Assembly: GCF_028640845.1 (NCBI RefSeq)
Contig: NC_080540.1
Span: 152,837,920-152,901,919, forward strand
DNA: 64,000 nt
Direction: 5' to 3'
Source: Ahaetulla prasina
Lineage: Eukaryota > Chordata > Lepidosauria > Squamata > Colubridae
Shown here: positions 51,890-61,579 of the stretch, piece by piece
How positions within the stretch are numbered: the first letter of the stretch is position 1
Layout of the letters: every line of letters starts with the position of its first letter
Translations under genes and position numbers: made by a program
The notes under the pieces: model-generated
Seen by the model: the letters and a program-made list of their open reading frames with translations, nothing else
What the model was told of the DNA's origin: nothing
Databases searched by the model: none

Positions 51890-52480
51890 GCCTCTACCAA
51901 AAACATTCTAATGACATCGTCCAGAAGTATTTTACTAGAAGAGTTCTTCGCTCCTCCGAAAACAACAAAATACCTTATACCACCAGGCTTGAAATCCTGG
52001 GATTAGAAAACTTACAACTCCATCGACTTCGACATGACCTGTGTTTAACACACAAAATCATCTATTGCAATATCCTTCCTGTAAATGACTACTTCAGCTT
52101 CAATCACAATATTACAAGAGCAAAAAATAGATTCAAGCTTAATGTCAACCGCTTCAAACTTGATTGCAGAAAATATGACTTCTGCAACAGAGTTGTTAAT
52201 GCTTGGAACTCATTACCTGACTCCATAGTCTCTACTCAAAATCCCAAAATCTTCAACCAAAAACTGTCTACTATTGACCTCACCCCATTCCTAAGAGGAC
52301 TATAAGGGGCGTGCATAAGAGCACAAAAGTGCCTACCATTCCTGTCCTATTGTTCCTTTATTATATCAAATTAATATAGCTGATGCATATTCTTTACTTA
52401 TATATATATATATATTCTTCATGATTTATTTTTTTTACTTATGACAATGTTTGTGTATACTGTTGTGACAAAATGAAATA
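51890..52480 (+). mobile_element. CR1/L3-like LINE 3' end, forward
   Basis: Conceptual translation with small breaks shows remnants such as SRRVLRSSENNKIPYTTRLEI (shortened here), LDCRKYDFCNRVVNAW and LTPFLRGL, then the 3' UTR and an AAATGAAATAAAAAAAAT end. Its 3' third is the inverted counterpart of 51626-51858. Confidence 0.85.
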
Positions 52481-52511
52481 AAAAAAATGATGTGGGTGAA
52501 ATCTCAAGGGT

Positions 52512-52913
52512 TATAGTAGTTTTTGACTTATGACCAAAATTGGGATCTGAATTTCTGCTGTTAAGCCAGACAGGAGTGAAGTGAGTCATGTCCAATTTTA
52601 TTGCCACAGTTGTTAAGCTGCCAATCACTGCAATAAAGTGAATCACATGATCATTAAGCAAATCCAGTTTTCCCCATTGACTTTGCTTGTCAGAGCTAGC
52701 TGGGAAAGTTGCAAATGGCGATCACATGACCCTGGGCTGTTGCAACCGTCATAAATACATGTCAATTGCCAAGCATCTGAATTTTGATCATGTGACCATA
52801 GGGATGCTGTAATGGCTGCAAGTGTGAATACTGGCTGTAAATCTCTTTTTTCAATGCTGTTGTAACTTTGAATGGCCACTAAATGAATGGTTGTAAGTCA
52901 AGGGCTACCTGTA
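52512..52913 (-). mobile_element. Tigger/mariner-like MITE
   Basis: TATAGTAGTTTTTGACTTATG at the left and GTAAGTCAAGGGCTACCTGTA at the right are inverted repeats. The interior CATGTGACCATAGGGATGCTG and GCGATCACATGACCC are the family blocks. TA at both ends fits TA target duplication. Confidence 0.78.
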
Positions 52914-52970
52914 CAGTCCCAGTATCCATCCAGGGAAGCAGTTTAGTGAATTCCTTTTTTCAGGATAGAG

Positions 52971-53213
52971 CAGGAATGAAATTCAGCAGGTTGTAACAGG
53001 TTCTGGAGAACCGGTAGTGGAAATTTTGAGTAGTTCGAAGAACTGGCAAATACCACCTCCGGCTGGCCCCAGAGTGAGGTAGGAATGGAGATTTTGCAAT
53101 ATCCTTCCTCCAGGAGTGGGGTGGGAATGGAGATTTTGCAATATCCTTCCCCTGCCATTCCCACCAAGCCACGCCCACAGAACTGGTAGGGAAAAAATTT
53201 GGATTTCATCCTG
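52971..53213 (+). mobile_element. hAT-like MITE, TSD 7/8
   Basis: CAGGAATGAAATTCAGCAGG...TTTGGATTTCATCCTG. GGATAGAG (52963-52970) versus GGGTAGAG (53214-53221). Same family and orientation as 15346-15623. Confidence 0.92.
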
Positions 53214-53489
53214 GGGTAGAGGAATATGAAAACTTCGTTCTCATCATCCCTGGCAAGTATGATTGACTACATGAGACTATAATATCAGTATTCTTCCTTC
53301 CTGAAGTGTCTATTCCTCTATTTCTTTATACAGTACTTGGTTTTATATGCCACCTCTTTTTCAGATTCTAGGAAGATCGTAATAGAACAGAATCATTTGC
53401 CAGAATAAAATATTACCACATGGTTAGGAGTGAAATAAAATGCTTTCAGCTCTGGATCAGTTGCTTCCAATTAAATTAGGAGCCAATAT

Positions 53490-54028
53490 AGAACATAGAA
53501 TAACAGACTTGGAAGGGACCTTGGAGGTCTTCTAGTCCAACCCCCTGCTTAGGCAGGAAACCCTACACCACTTCAGACAAATGGTTATCCAACATCTTCT
53601 TAAAAACATCCAGTTTTTAAGAACATTTTTAAGAACATTCACAACTTCTGGAGGCAAGTTCAGTGGTGGGTTGCTACTGGTTCACCCCGGATTGGGCGAA
53701 CTGGTAGCGATGGATTGGGCAAACCGGTAGCAACAGATTGGGCGAACTGAGGCTCCGCCCACCCACCTGGACGTCTCTGCGCATGCACAGAAGCGTCACA
53801 CATGTGCAGGAGTGCCCGCATACCACGAGCAAACTGGTAGTGACTGAAATTGAAACCCACTACTGGGCTAGTTTTTCCACTGATTAATTGTTCTAACTGT
53901 CAGGAATTTTCTCCTTAATTCTAAGTTGCTTCTCTCCTTGATTAGTTTCCACCCGTTGCTTCTTGTCCTGCCCTCAGGTGCTTTGGAGGATAGCTTGACT
54001 TCCTCTTCTTTGTGGCAGCTCCTGGGAT
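53490..54028 (-). mobile_element. CR1-like LINE 3' end split by a MITE
   Basis: GACTTGGAAGGGACC...GGTCTTCTAGTCCAACCCCC (53503-53545) to ACAACTTCTGGAGGCAAGTT, interrupted at 53661-53873, then CCACTGATTAATTGTTCTAAC and GCTTCTTGTCCTGCCC to GTGGCAGCTCCTGGGA. Removing the MITE and one duplication restores a continuous CR1. Confidence 0.92.
53661..53865. mobile_element. hAT-like MITE inside CR1, TSD 7/8
   Basis: CAGTGGTGGGTTGCTACTGG...TTGAAACCCACTACTG. GGCAAGTT (53653-53660) versus GGCTAGTT (53866-53873). Three GATTGGGC(G/A)AAC units and GGCTCCGCCCACCCACC. Family shared with 30110-30329. Confidence 0.93.
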
Positions 54029-54733
54029 ACTGCAACACTTAGGAACATATGCTCCTAAAGCCTGTTGGAAAAGGAAGGACATTTCTGAGAAAGGTAACAG
54101 AGAGAGGAATATGGGGGAGATTATTCCCAAGTGAGGGATTTCCAACCAGAAGCTCTGTGTGATGATGACCCTCCTTCACTTCTTCTTGCAAAGGGATTCT
54201 TCAGTCCCAAGGTATAGATGGGACAGTTCAAACATTGTCAGATTATTCTTAGATTATATCAGTGAATTCTGGTTTATGTTTTCTAAAACTGAAAGGGGAG
54301 GGGGAAGAAAGAGAGAGAAAGAGATGACTTTCATGGTGTATACCAAAGTAAGAGTTCTTTTCTTAAGTCAGTGCTTTCAAAAAACAATGTTCAGTGCAAA
54401 TGTTCCTTTGGCTATCTCTTCTAATCAAGAAAGAGGATAAGCTAGGAGGATAATTCATTAGGTTTTGCAGCAATTGCATCTGCTCAGCACATCAGGCCAA
54501 GACTGAAGAATGGAGACAAGACTGATGAGCTTAGGATTCTGAGGTTCAGTGGGAAAACACATTGTTTATGGGGAGTTCTGGGTGGGCTGAAGCTCCAGGT
54601 TGTCAGTGGGCCAGTGGAGAAGGCAGCTGGGGGAATTGTCCTTGCTTTCAAGGAGTCTCGATTGTAATAGCATATATGGAACAACGTGAAAGAGTTTCTG
54701 AAAGATAGGAAGCTCAATGAAATATTGGACTAG
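54029..54733. other. No gene seen
   Basis: Unassigned. A purine patch GGGGAGGGGGAAGAAAGAG near 54295. Confidence 0.45.
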
Positions 54734-54828
54734 AAAGCCTGTTTGGTGTAATGGTTAAGGAATTAGACTAGAAACTAGAAGATTCTAGTTCAAGTTCTAG
54801 TTCTGCCCTAGGCACAAAGCCAACTGAG

Positions 54829-55094
54829 TTTTTTTTTATTTATTTACATTTATATCCCGCCCTTCTCCGAAGACTCAGGGCGGCTTACACCATGTTAGCA
54901 ATAGTCTTCATTCTATTTGTATATTTATATACAAAGTCATCTTATTGCCCCCAACAATCTGGGTCCTCATTTTACCTACCTTATAAAGGATGGAAGGCTG
55001 AGTCAACCTTGGGCCTGGTGGGACTTGAACCTGCAGTAATTGCAGGCAGCTGCTGTTAATAACAGACTGCATTAGCAGCCTGAGCCATTCAAGG
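54829..55094 (-). mobile_element. tRNA-derived SINE with L2-like LINE tail
   Basis: Minus strand: AATGGCTCAGGCTGCTAATG (A box), CAGGTTCAAGTCCC (B box). 3' end GTAAGCCGCCCTGAGTC...GGGCGGGATATAAATG then T/A-rich. Nearly the same as 25428-25694. Confidence 0.9.
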
Positions 55095-55164
55095 ACCCTT
55101 TCGTCCAGTCACTTTCGTCCTTTCGTGTGTCCTTTCGTGTGTCCTTTCGTCCAGTCACTTTCTC
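55095..55164 (+). repeat. Small tandem repeat at the SINE-in-SINE junction
   Basis: CCTTTCGTCCAGTCACTTTCG, then GTCCTTTCGTGT twice, then GTCCTTTCGTCCAGTCACTTT: the host SINE's CCAGTCACTTT is repeated around GTCCTTTCGT units. Confidence 0.85.
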
Positions 55165-55275
55165 TCGGCCTTAGGAAGGAGGCAATAGCAAACTGTTTTT
55201 GAAAAACCCTGCCAAGAAAACTCACCCAGGAACTCTCCAAGAATCAGATTTGATTGAACGGAAGAAAAAAATAAA

Positions 55276-56469
55276 TCAGGATATGAGCCCACATGATCAG
55301 GGTCACCTTGTAGGGGAGATAGGCGGCATATAAATGTAATAAATTAAAACAAACAAAGAAAGAAATATATAGGAGCAGACTTTGAGGGACATTTAAAGAT
55401 AGACTCTTGGTGAGTATGTGAAATGGGCCTCCCTCTGATCACTGGGCTTGCAGTTGTAGGCATTTTGGGCTAATGGCACTTTATTGTTGGACAGTATTTC
55501 ACGACGTCAGAGAGTTCTTCAGAAACTGCCGCATACTGTCCTGTTGTGTTTGAAGGAACAGTTTGTGTTATTGGAGAAGATTTTTTTGGCTTACTCCTCC
55601 TTTCACTTCCTGGGATCCAGTTCCAGCAATATGCTGGCATGGTAGGAAAAGAAACCCAAATCCAGAATACTAGCCAATATGCTAGTGTGAGTGTGAGGCA
55701 TTTGGTAAGCAAGACACATTCACTGCCAATATGAGGGGGAAGGTTTTCAGAACTTTTAACACATTTTTTAAACAAAAATAAAAAAAACGATCCACCTCTC
55801 CTTGCACAGCTTTTCTTCTGACTAGGGTTTTACTGCAAAACAACAGACTAGTGTTCACAAATAACAGCACAGACGCACAGGGAGCAGAAGAGAGAGGAAA
55901 TATTAGCGATCTATTTTCTTTTACAGTTTGTGTAAAAGGGAAAGGATTTTAAATTCATGGAGCAGGTAAAATATGGGGAAATAAAACCCAGGCACTCAAT
56001 TAGTGACTAGCTTGAAAGAACGGTAAGCAGGCATTGATTGGCTGCCAGTTCTTGACACTTATCTATTGGCTAGCAAGTGTAAACAGTGATTGGCGTCCGC
56101 TTCTCCTCAACCTCTGGGCTTGCAAACATCAATACAAACATATTCATAGATCTTGGGGTTCTCCTCAACATCTTAATTGAAATGTTCTCTTCCCCCTATG
56201 GTTGTATAAGGTATTTTGGCCTGTGGAAGCAATGGAAAAATAAACTAACAAAGACTTTAGCAGTACAGTTGCAGTGGATTCTTTTTGGCTTGTAATGAAA
56301 GGGCAGTATCTTCAGTCTGCTGTTCTTAATTCTCAGTGTCAACAGCAGGCAACCCATGGTTTTGACAGGGACAGACCTGCAGATTCAGCTACCTGTCAGA
56401 ACTCACTTGCTCTTTTCCTGTCATTTGGCCCAGTCTGAGTGCCAAGATAGGAAAAAAATAGCAAGTCTA
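55276..56469. other. No gene seen
   Basis: Starts with a SINE/LINE-like end (GGGGAGATAGGCGGCATATA near 55312-55331). The rest is unassigned AT-rich DNA. Short open frames carry no family motif. Confidence 0.45.
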
Positions 56470-56507
56470 GGACACCTCACCACAACCAATTCAATACAGT
56501 CAACTCG

Positions 56508-57020
56508 TGTTGTGACTCCAGCCCCCGAACCTGGCCCCATGCCCGAAAGTGACTCCAAAAGTGAGGGAGAAGGGCCAGTAAGGCTTACCTCGGGAGCACT
56601 GATTCCTCTGGCCTGGCTCTAGGAACCAGAACCAGACAGTCAGAGGACGTAATGAAGCCATCATCCCCTGATTCCTCTCTTCCCCAGGCTATGCCTTCAG
56701 ACCCAGCTGATAATAATAATAATCAAGCTTGGATTGACCCACGCTTCAGAAGATTACAGAGGTGGCATCATCAAAGGGAAGGGTGGGGCAGAAGCCCCAC
56801 CCCACAGGATATATAAGGAGCTTTGGGACTGCTCTCATTCCACAGGAAGCAAAAATTAGCTGAACCGTTTCAAAGAGAGCTGAAAGTCTTACTCTGTGAG
56901 TCATTTGTTTGAACTTTGGCAGGCAGCTGCGATTTCTCTGCCAGGACTGATAAGAGCTGTGAATCCACTGGCTGAAGGCCAACTTGTTGCTCCGAAGTGG
57001 GGAAGGAGACAACTGTAACA
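56508..57020 (+). mobile_element. Solo LTR, exact TSD, inside the 28-bp repeat array
   Basis: 513 bp, TGTTGTGACTCC...ACAACTGTAACA. ACTCG stands at 56503-56507 and 57021-57025. TATA box GATATATAAGG at about 56810. TGATAATAATAATAATC at 56708. Similar end structure to 26039-26725. No internal region. Removing it restores the repeat array. Confidence 0.92.
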
Positions 57021-57380
57021 ACTCGCCACGGCCAACTCAATGCAGTCAACTCACCATGGCCAACTCAACGCAGTCAACTCACCATAACCAACTCAACGCA
57101 GTCAACTCGCCATGGCCAGCTCAACGCAGTCAACTCGCCATGGCCAGCTCAACACAGTCAACTCGCCACTTGCCACATTTAACTCAACGCAATCAACTCG
57201 CCATGGCCAACTCAACACAGTCAACTTAACCACGGCCAACTCAATGCAGTCAACTCGCCACAACCAATTCAACGCAATCAACTCGCCACAACCAACTCAA
57301 TGAGGCCAGCTCGCCACAACCAACTTACCACAGCCAACTTGCTGTAGCCAACCTGCCGTGGGACAACTCACCATGGGACA
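57021..57380 (+). repeat. 28-bp tandem repeat array (left arm)
   Basis: About ten to twelve units. Period 28 is exact from 57043 to 57158, then one 35-bp step, then 28 again, with decay toward 57380. Frames through it encode the periodic peptide NSTQSTRHGQL, a composition artefact. Confidence 0.92.
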
Positions 57381-57640
57381 AAAATTACAGAATATTGAAA
57401 AAAGGGTGAAATAGAATCATTAAAGAAAGGATGCAAAAACGAGGAAAAACACGAAATATTATTTTAAATAATTGAATAAAATGATTGAATTGTCTCGTGA
57501 TAAGTTGTCCTGCTGCAAATTAGCCACAGTGAATTGTCCCATGGCGAGTTGGACATGGCAAGCTGCCCACGGCGAGTTGGTCATGATGAATTGGTAGCAG
57601 TGAGTTAGCTGTGGCAAGTTGGCGAGGGTGAGTTGTCTCA

Positions 57641-58549
57641 TTCCAAAGATAGCAGACTAAAGAGAGAAGTCTCTTCATCTGCCAGATCTCTGAGCCAATC
57701 CCAAGGTTGGATACCTAAATCAGCCTGAATAACAAACCAACAACCTGAAGGAGAGATTACAGATATGAGCAACATACAAGTCATTTCTATTTCAATCACT
57801 TTGTTACATGTGTTTTAGTTTTTGTTTTTGAGCAAAGGTTCCGTGCACTTTCAGAAAACATTAAATCTGCATCATTTAAAAACCCATAGGTTTAGTCATC
57901 TGTTGGCTAAGAGTAAAACTAATTTCCAATTTGAATAAATAAATAAATAAATACCTGTGTCAGGTAATTGGAAAAATAAACTTCAGCATGCAAGAGCAGT
58001 AACCAAGTTTGTTTATCCTGTTATTGGTATTAACTGACCACCTTCAAGTGTTACAGAAAGGAATCTTTGTTGGAGCTGATGCTCCATGTTCCCCATCATC
58101 TTTTAAACAGCATTCAGCTCCACCCCAGTACAATCACTCAATTATCCAATTAACCCATATCCTCCCTCTCCTTTCCCAAACCATCACAGGCTGCTTCAGT
58201 TGTTCGGTGCTGCTCTGTCTTACCTTAAAGTGATAGATGGTGATAAACTGCTTCAGTGTGCATGACCCTGACGTCATCTAGCATGCGGCTGGGAATTCAA
58301 AGTGAGAGGCATGCCTCGAGGATGACGAACCAGAAGAGCAGGCACACAGGAAGGGTCGTTGGCAAAAGTGTGCAGCAGTGGAATGACGATCCCCACATGA
58401 ATGGTGGCTCCAAGTACCGTCACAGGGCTGAGGTTGACCTGCAGCCCCCTCTACCACGGAGACGGTGTCTAAAGCATAGGAACAATAGTGAGCGCTTTAA
58501 GATGATAGAGGCCCTGGCTTGTCTGGGTATCGACAGTGGTATTTGGCAA
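57641..58549. other. No recognised gene
   Basis: (AAAT)n at 57937-57953. A 120-codon plus-strand frame at 58256-58618 is rich in R/S/H, has no domain I know and overlaps the gypsy fragment, so it is not called. Confidence 0.45.
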
Positions 58550-58972
58550 TTACATCACTCTCCGAAACCCATGAAGCCTCAGACCAGGATAGCCTTTCCA
58601 CAAAATGAGGTATTGTAGGACCCCTCCTATGCACCCTATGGTGTCTAATATTTCTTCTATCTCATATTGTAGGCTACCGTCGATGGAAGATGGTGGTACA
58701 TGTGGGACCCCTGTGATCTGGGCTGATTTTACAGGTCTTAGCAGGCAACAATAAAAAACAGGATGGGTTTTCCCTAATAATTGGGGTAGCCGTAGCCTGA
58801 CAGTTTCTGGATTTATAATCTGTTTAATGGTAAATGGGCCAATACACCTGTACTTGGGTCCCAGTTTCTTACTGGGAAGGCCTAAATTCAAGTAATTGGT
58901 CGATAGGTAGACCCTCTGAGCAACTTGGAAGAGTGGATGAGGATGTCGTTTCCTATCCGCTTGTTGCTTATA
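58550..58972 (-). pseudogene. Ty3/gypsy integrase C-terminus plus chromodomain, fragment
   Basis: Reverse-strand open stretch. It begins with QQADRKRHPHPLFQV (integrase C-terminal region), then VYLSTNYLNLGLPSKKLGPK, YRCIGPFTIKQIINPETVRL and HPVFYCCLLRPVKS, the GPY/F-type module of vertebrate Ty3/gypsy elements. It then has LQYEIEEILDTIGC and LQYLILWKGYPG, which is a chromodomain (aromatic Y..W..Y pattern). In the parent family the protein inserts cDNA into the chromosome, and the chromodomain guides the site. The zinc-binding and DDE core should lie to the right of 58972 but I cannot recognise it. The frame ends where the next W/E residues should follow. Probably a dead fragment. Its relation to the solo LTRs in the window is unknown. 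Confidence 0.85.
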
Positions 58973-59890
58973 TTTATGAGTTTATGAGTCAAACTGTCTA
59001 TGAGTTTGACACAGTTTTTAAGAAGGATCTATTCTACAGCAAGATTTGAGTTGTTGGATTCCATGGCTAAATATGGGCTCTTCCACCACTTCCCGGATCA
59101 TAAGAGGACATGCATATATGGTGTCCCAGCCATCAAAAATATTGCTCATGTTTGACTACCAATTATATGCCTCCCCATCCCCAGGCTTAGATACTTATCA
59201 TCCTTATTGGAAAGAACAGCCCACTGGGATCTGAATCACAGATTGTTTTATTTTCTCCTGGGCTCTGATGTATATATCGTAAGCAGAACTGCTAAATTTT
59301 AATTAAGGCAGTTGAGCTAAGAACCCAATATATTGAACAAATTGGTCCACTCCCCAGGAGACACTTGGCTGTGACAGCAAGAAAATGGACAGTGCAACAT
59401 TATTATATGGTAGCCAATGCAAAACTGATGGTTTGTTGGCTACTTAGAGGGGAAAACAGTACTGCCAGAATAGCCTGATATGAGTTTAAGTGACCGTATT
59501 TCGGCATGGCTTGGGGAAAAGGTAACTTCATGATTGGAAGTTGCCATGGCAACTTATATGTGCCATGGTTAGGTGCAAGTGAAGAAAGAGCCAGGATATC
59601 CATATGGATTTGCAAATAATCAAAGCAGCCCAGATCACCTTTAGATGTATTTTAAGATGAATTGAGAAGTGTTAAAGTAGAAACAACTGGTGTGCAAAAA
59701 CAATATAATGAAATAATGGTGCAATCTAGTTGAAGTTTAAAAGCCCAGGAGCTTTTTTGCTTCCTTTTTAAAGTTCCTCCCTGATCATAAGTTAGTTGCA
59801 AACTGCATAGCCTAAGCACTTGTGATTATCATATATGACCAGGCCATATGGCTCAATGGCATGAGTTCTTGTAGGAGTCCATTAACTCCC
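58973..59890. other. No gene seen
   Basis: Could include decayed gypsy sequence next to the integrase fragment, but no motif is recognisable. Confidence 0.4.
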
Positions 59891-60134
59891 ATAGCAGTAG
59901 CAATAGCCCTTAGACTTATATATGGCTTCCCAGTGTTTTTACAGCCCTCTCTAAGCAGTTTACAGAGTCAGCCTATTGCCCCAAATAATCTGGGTCCTCA
60001 TTTTATCCTCAGAAGGATCAAAGGCTGAATCAATCTTGAGCCTGGTGAGATTCAATCTGTCAAATTGCAGACAGCTGGCAGTCAGCAGAAGTAGCCTGCA
60101 GTACTGCATTCTAGCCACTGTGCCACCGTGGCTC
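59891..60134 (-). mobile_element. tRNA-derived SINE, reverse, with target duplication
   Basis: Minus strand: GAGCCACGGTGGCACAGTGG (A box), AGATTGAATCTCACC (B box). Body TGAGGACCCAGATTATTTGG and GCTGACTCTGTAAACTGC. End GTCTAAGGGCTATTGCTACTG. ATTAACTCC (59881-59889) and ATAACTCC (60135-60142) flank it. Confidence 0.9.
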
Positions 60135-60914
60135 ATAACTCCAAACGCCATAATCCCTCAGGGTGGCTCTAGTTTCTGCCCTTCATAGAATCAATATGTG
60201 ATCCCCAGCAAGCAAAAATATAATGGCTATTCAAATCTCTACCTTGGAAGTAGAGATCTCTTGGGGTGGAACCTGGTTTATCTCAGCTCAGAATGGTAAA
60301 TTTTGCCCCAATACGGAGTTTACCATACGCTCAATGGCCTCTAGGCCCTGAACACCAGAGACCAAGAAGAGTATTTGTTTATCGTACAGTATATCAAGGA
60401 TTACATTGTTCTTGAAAGACTCACTCTGAGATAGAGGCTTTCAAACAGATAATTATTGTGACCGTTTGCCAATGGAGCAGCTTGCAGTAGTTTATGGAAT
60501 TAGGTTGGCATATAAATAGAAACCATACACACTGTCAGCTTATTGAAAGCTTTGGCATTGTATTAATGATGATAGCGTTGAGTTGAACCAGGCAGGGGGC
60601 TTCATTTCCATAAAACAATTTGCTCTTTTGTAAAAAATGTCCTCTGTGTATGTGATTTTGAGAAGGGTGCTGTAAACAATACCAAGTGTTTCCAATCCCA
60701 TTGCTTTCCCATTCCGTAGTACCGTGGCTAGGGTAGTGCCTTACTAGGAATGTTGCCAACAAAATCCCTCTAATGCACTTTACTGCAAGGATATATGCCT
60801 GTACTTAGAAATAAGACCCATTTATTCAAAAGGCTGCTAGGATAGAGGTACAATTAAGCCAAAACAGAGATCAAAAAGCAGGAACTTGCTGTTGTACAGG
60901 CATGTACAGGCATA
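60135..60914. other. No gene seen
   Basis: AT-rich, nothing recognised. Confidence 0.45.
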
Positions 60915-61071
60915 TTTATAGGGTTTTTGAATGTATTTTAAAACTTGGGCCAAATTTAAATAAGTTTTTTAATTATTGTTTTTAGTTGTATAGTATGTAT
61001 CTTGATTGTTGTTTTATTTGGCTGTTAACCGCCCTGAGTCCTTTGGGAGAAGGGCAGTATACAAATTAAAA

Positions 61072-61072
<1 letters not shown>
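60915..61072 (+). mobile_element. L2-like LINE 3' UTR tail
   Basis: TATTTTAAAACTTGGGCC, AATAAGTTTTTTAATT, then AACCGCCCTGAGTCC...AGAAGGGCAGTATAC. Only the last ~150 bp of the LINE, ending in (ATT)n. Confidence 0.85.

Positions 61073-61162
<90 letters not shown>
61073..61162 (+). repeat. (ATT)n microsatellite seeded on the LINE tail
   Basis: About 30 uninterrupted ATT units directly following the LINE's ATTAAAAT end. Confidence 0.97.
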
Positions 61163-61185
61163 GAATTCTAGAGAAAAGATGGGAT

Positions 61186-61189
61186 ATAG

Positions 61190-61257
<68 letters not shown>

Positions 61258-61319
61258 GATAGATGATGGATGGATGGATGGATGGATGGATGGATGGATG
61301 GATGATAGATAGATAGATA
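61186..61319 (+). repeat. (GATA)n / (GGAT)n compound microsatellite
   Basis: GATA to about 61255, GATGATAGATGAT transition, (GGAT)n at 61266-61302, GATA again to 61319. GATA arrays are the core of the snake Bkm satellite, but one array is no evidence of sex linkage. Confidence 0.97.
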
Positions 61320-61378
61320 TTTCTTTTTTAAAAAAATTACCACTGCTCAGAAACCAGGAATTCTGGAATCATTTAAGG

Positions 61379-61579
61379 CAGGAGTCCCCAACCCTCAATC
61401 GGTGGACCACTACTTGTCCTCAGCCCATTGGGAACCAGGCCATGCAAGCAGCAGGTGAACATGCAAGAGCTTTATTTGTGCAAGCGGTGGGTGGGTGGGT
61501 GTGAAACCATCCCCTTCCCTCCGTCACAGCTGCCGCCGTTACTGCTGGTTCACAGAGCCGGTAAGGTTGGGGACTGCTG
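61379..61579. mobile_element. hAT-like MITE (GTCCCCAACC family), TSD 7/8
   Basis: CAGGAGTCCCCAACCCTC...GTAAGGTTGGGGACTGCTG. ATTTAAGG (61371-61378) versus CTTTAAGG (61580-61587). TGGACCACTACTTGTCC and GGGAACCAGGCC inside are typical of this widespread amniote family. Confidence 0.9.

Larger units (their letters stand above)
54734..55275 (+). mobile_element. Sauria-type SINE split by another SINE
   Basis: Left part 54734-54828: AAGCCTGTTTGGTGTAATGG (A box), AGTTCAAGTTCTAG (B-box region), AGGCACAAAGCCAACTGAGT. Right part 55165-55275: CAGTCACTTTCTCTCGGCC, AGGCAATAGCAAAC, CTTGCCAAGAAAAC-like text and TCAGATTTGATTGAACGG. Interrupted by a reverse SINE and a small tandem repeat. Confidence 0.85.
56470..57640. 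mobile_element. Fold-back element made of 28-bp repeats, split by a solo LTR
   Basis: The left end (GACACCTCACCACAACC, 56471) and right end (GGTGAGTTGTCTC, ends 57639) are inverted repeats. The left arm (56470-56507 and 57021-57380) consists of tandem 28-bp units CAACTCGCCATGGCCAACTC + AACGCAGT, with CAGT at 57043, 57071, 57099, 57127 and 57155. The right arm (57488-57640) is the degenerate complement (GGCGAGTTGG units). A central AT-rich stretch (57381-57487) lies between. No protein is encoded. I cannot name the family, and no target duplication is evident. Confidence 0.7.

Noticed and set aside
56984..57303. Overlapping frames with periodic NSTQSTRHGQL peptides
   Set aside because: The 28-bp repeat read in three frames. 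No independent evidence of coding.
57021..57380. Regular 28-bp repeats suggesting a CRISPR array
   Set aside because: Units are contiguous with no unique spacers, in a vertebrate context, and have an inverted counterpart on the right.
58256..58618. 120-codon open frame
   Set aside because: No recognised family, basic low-complexity composition, and overlap with the opposite-strand gypsy fragment.
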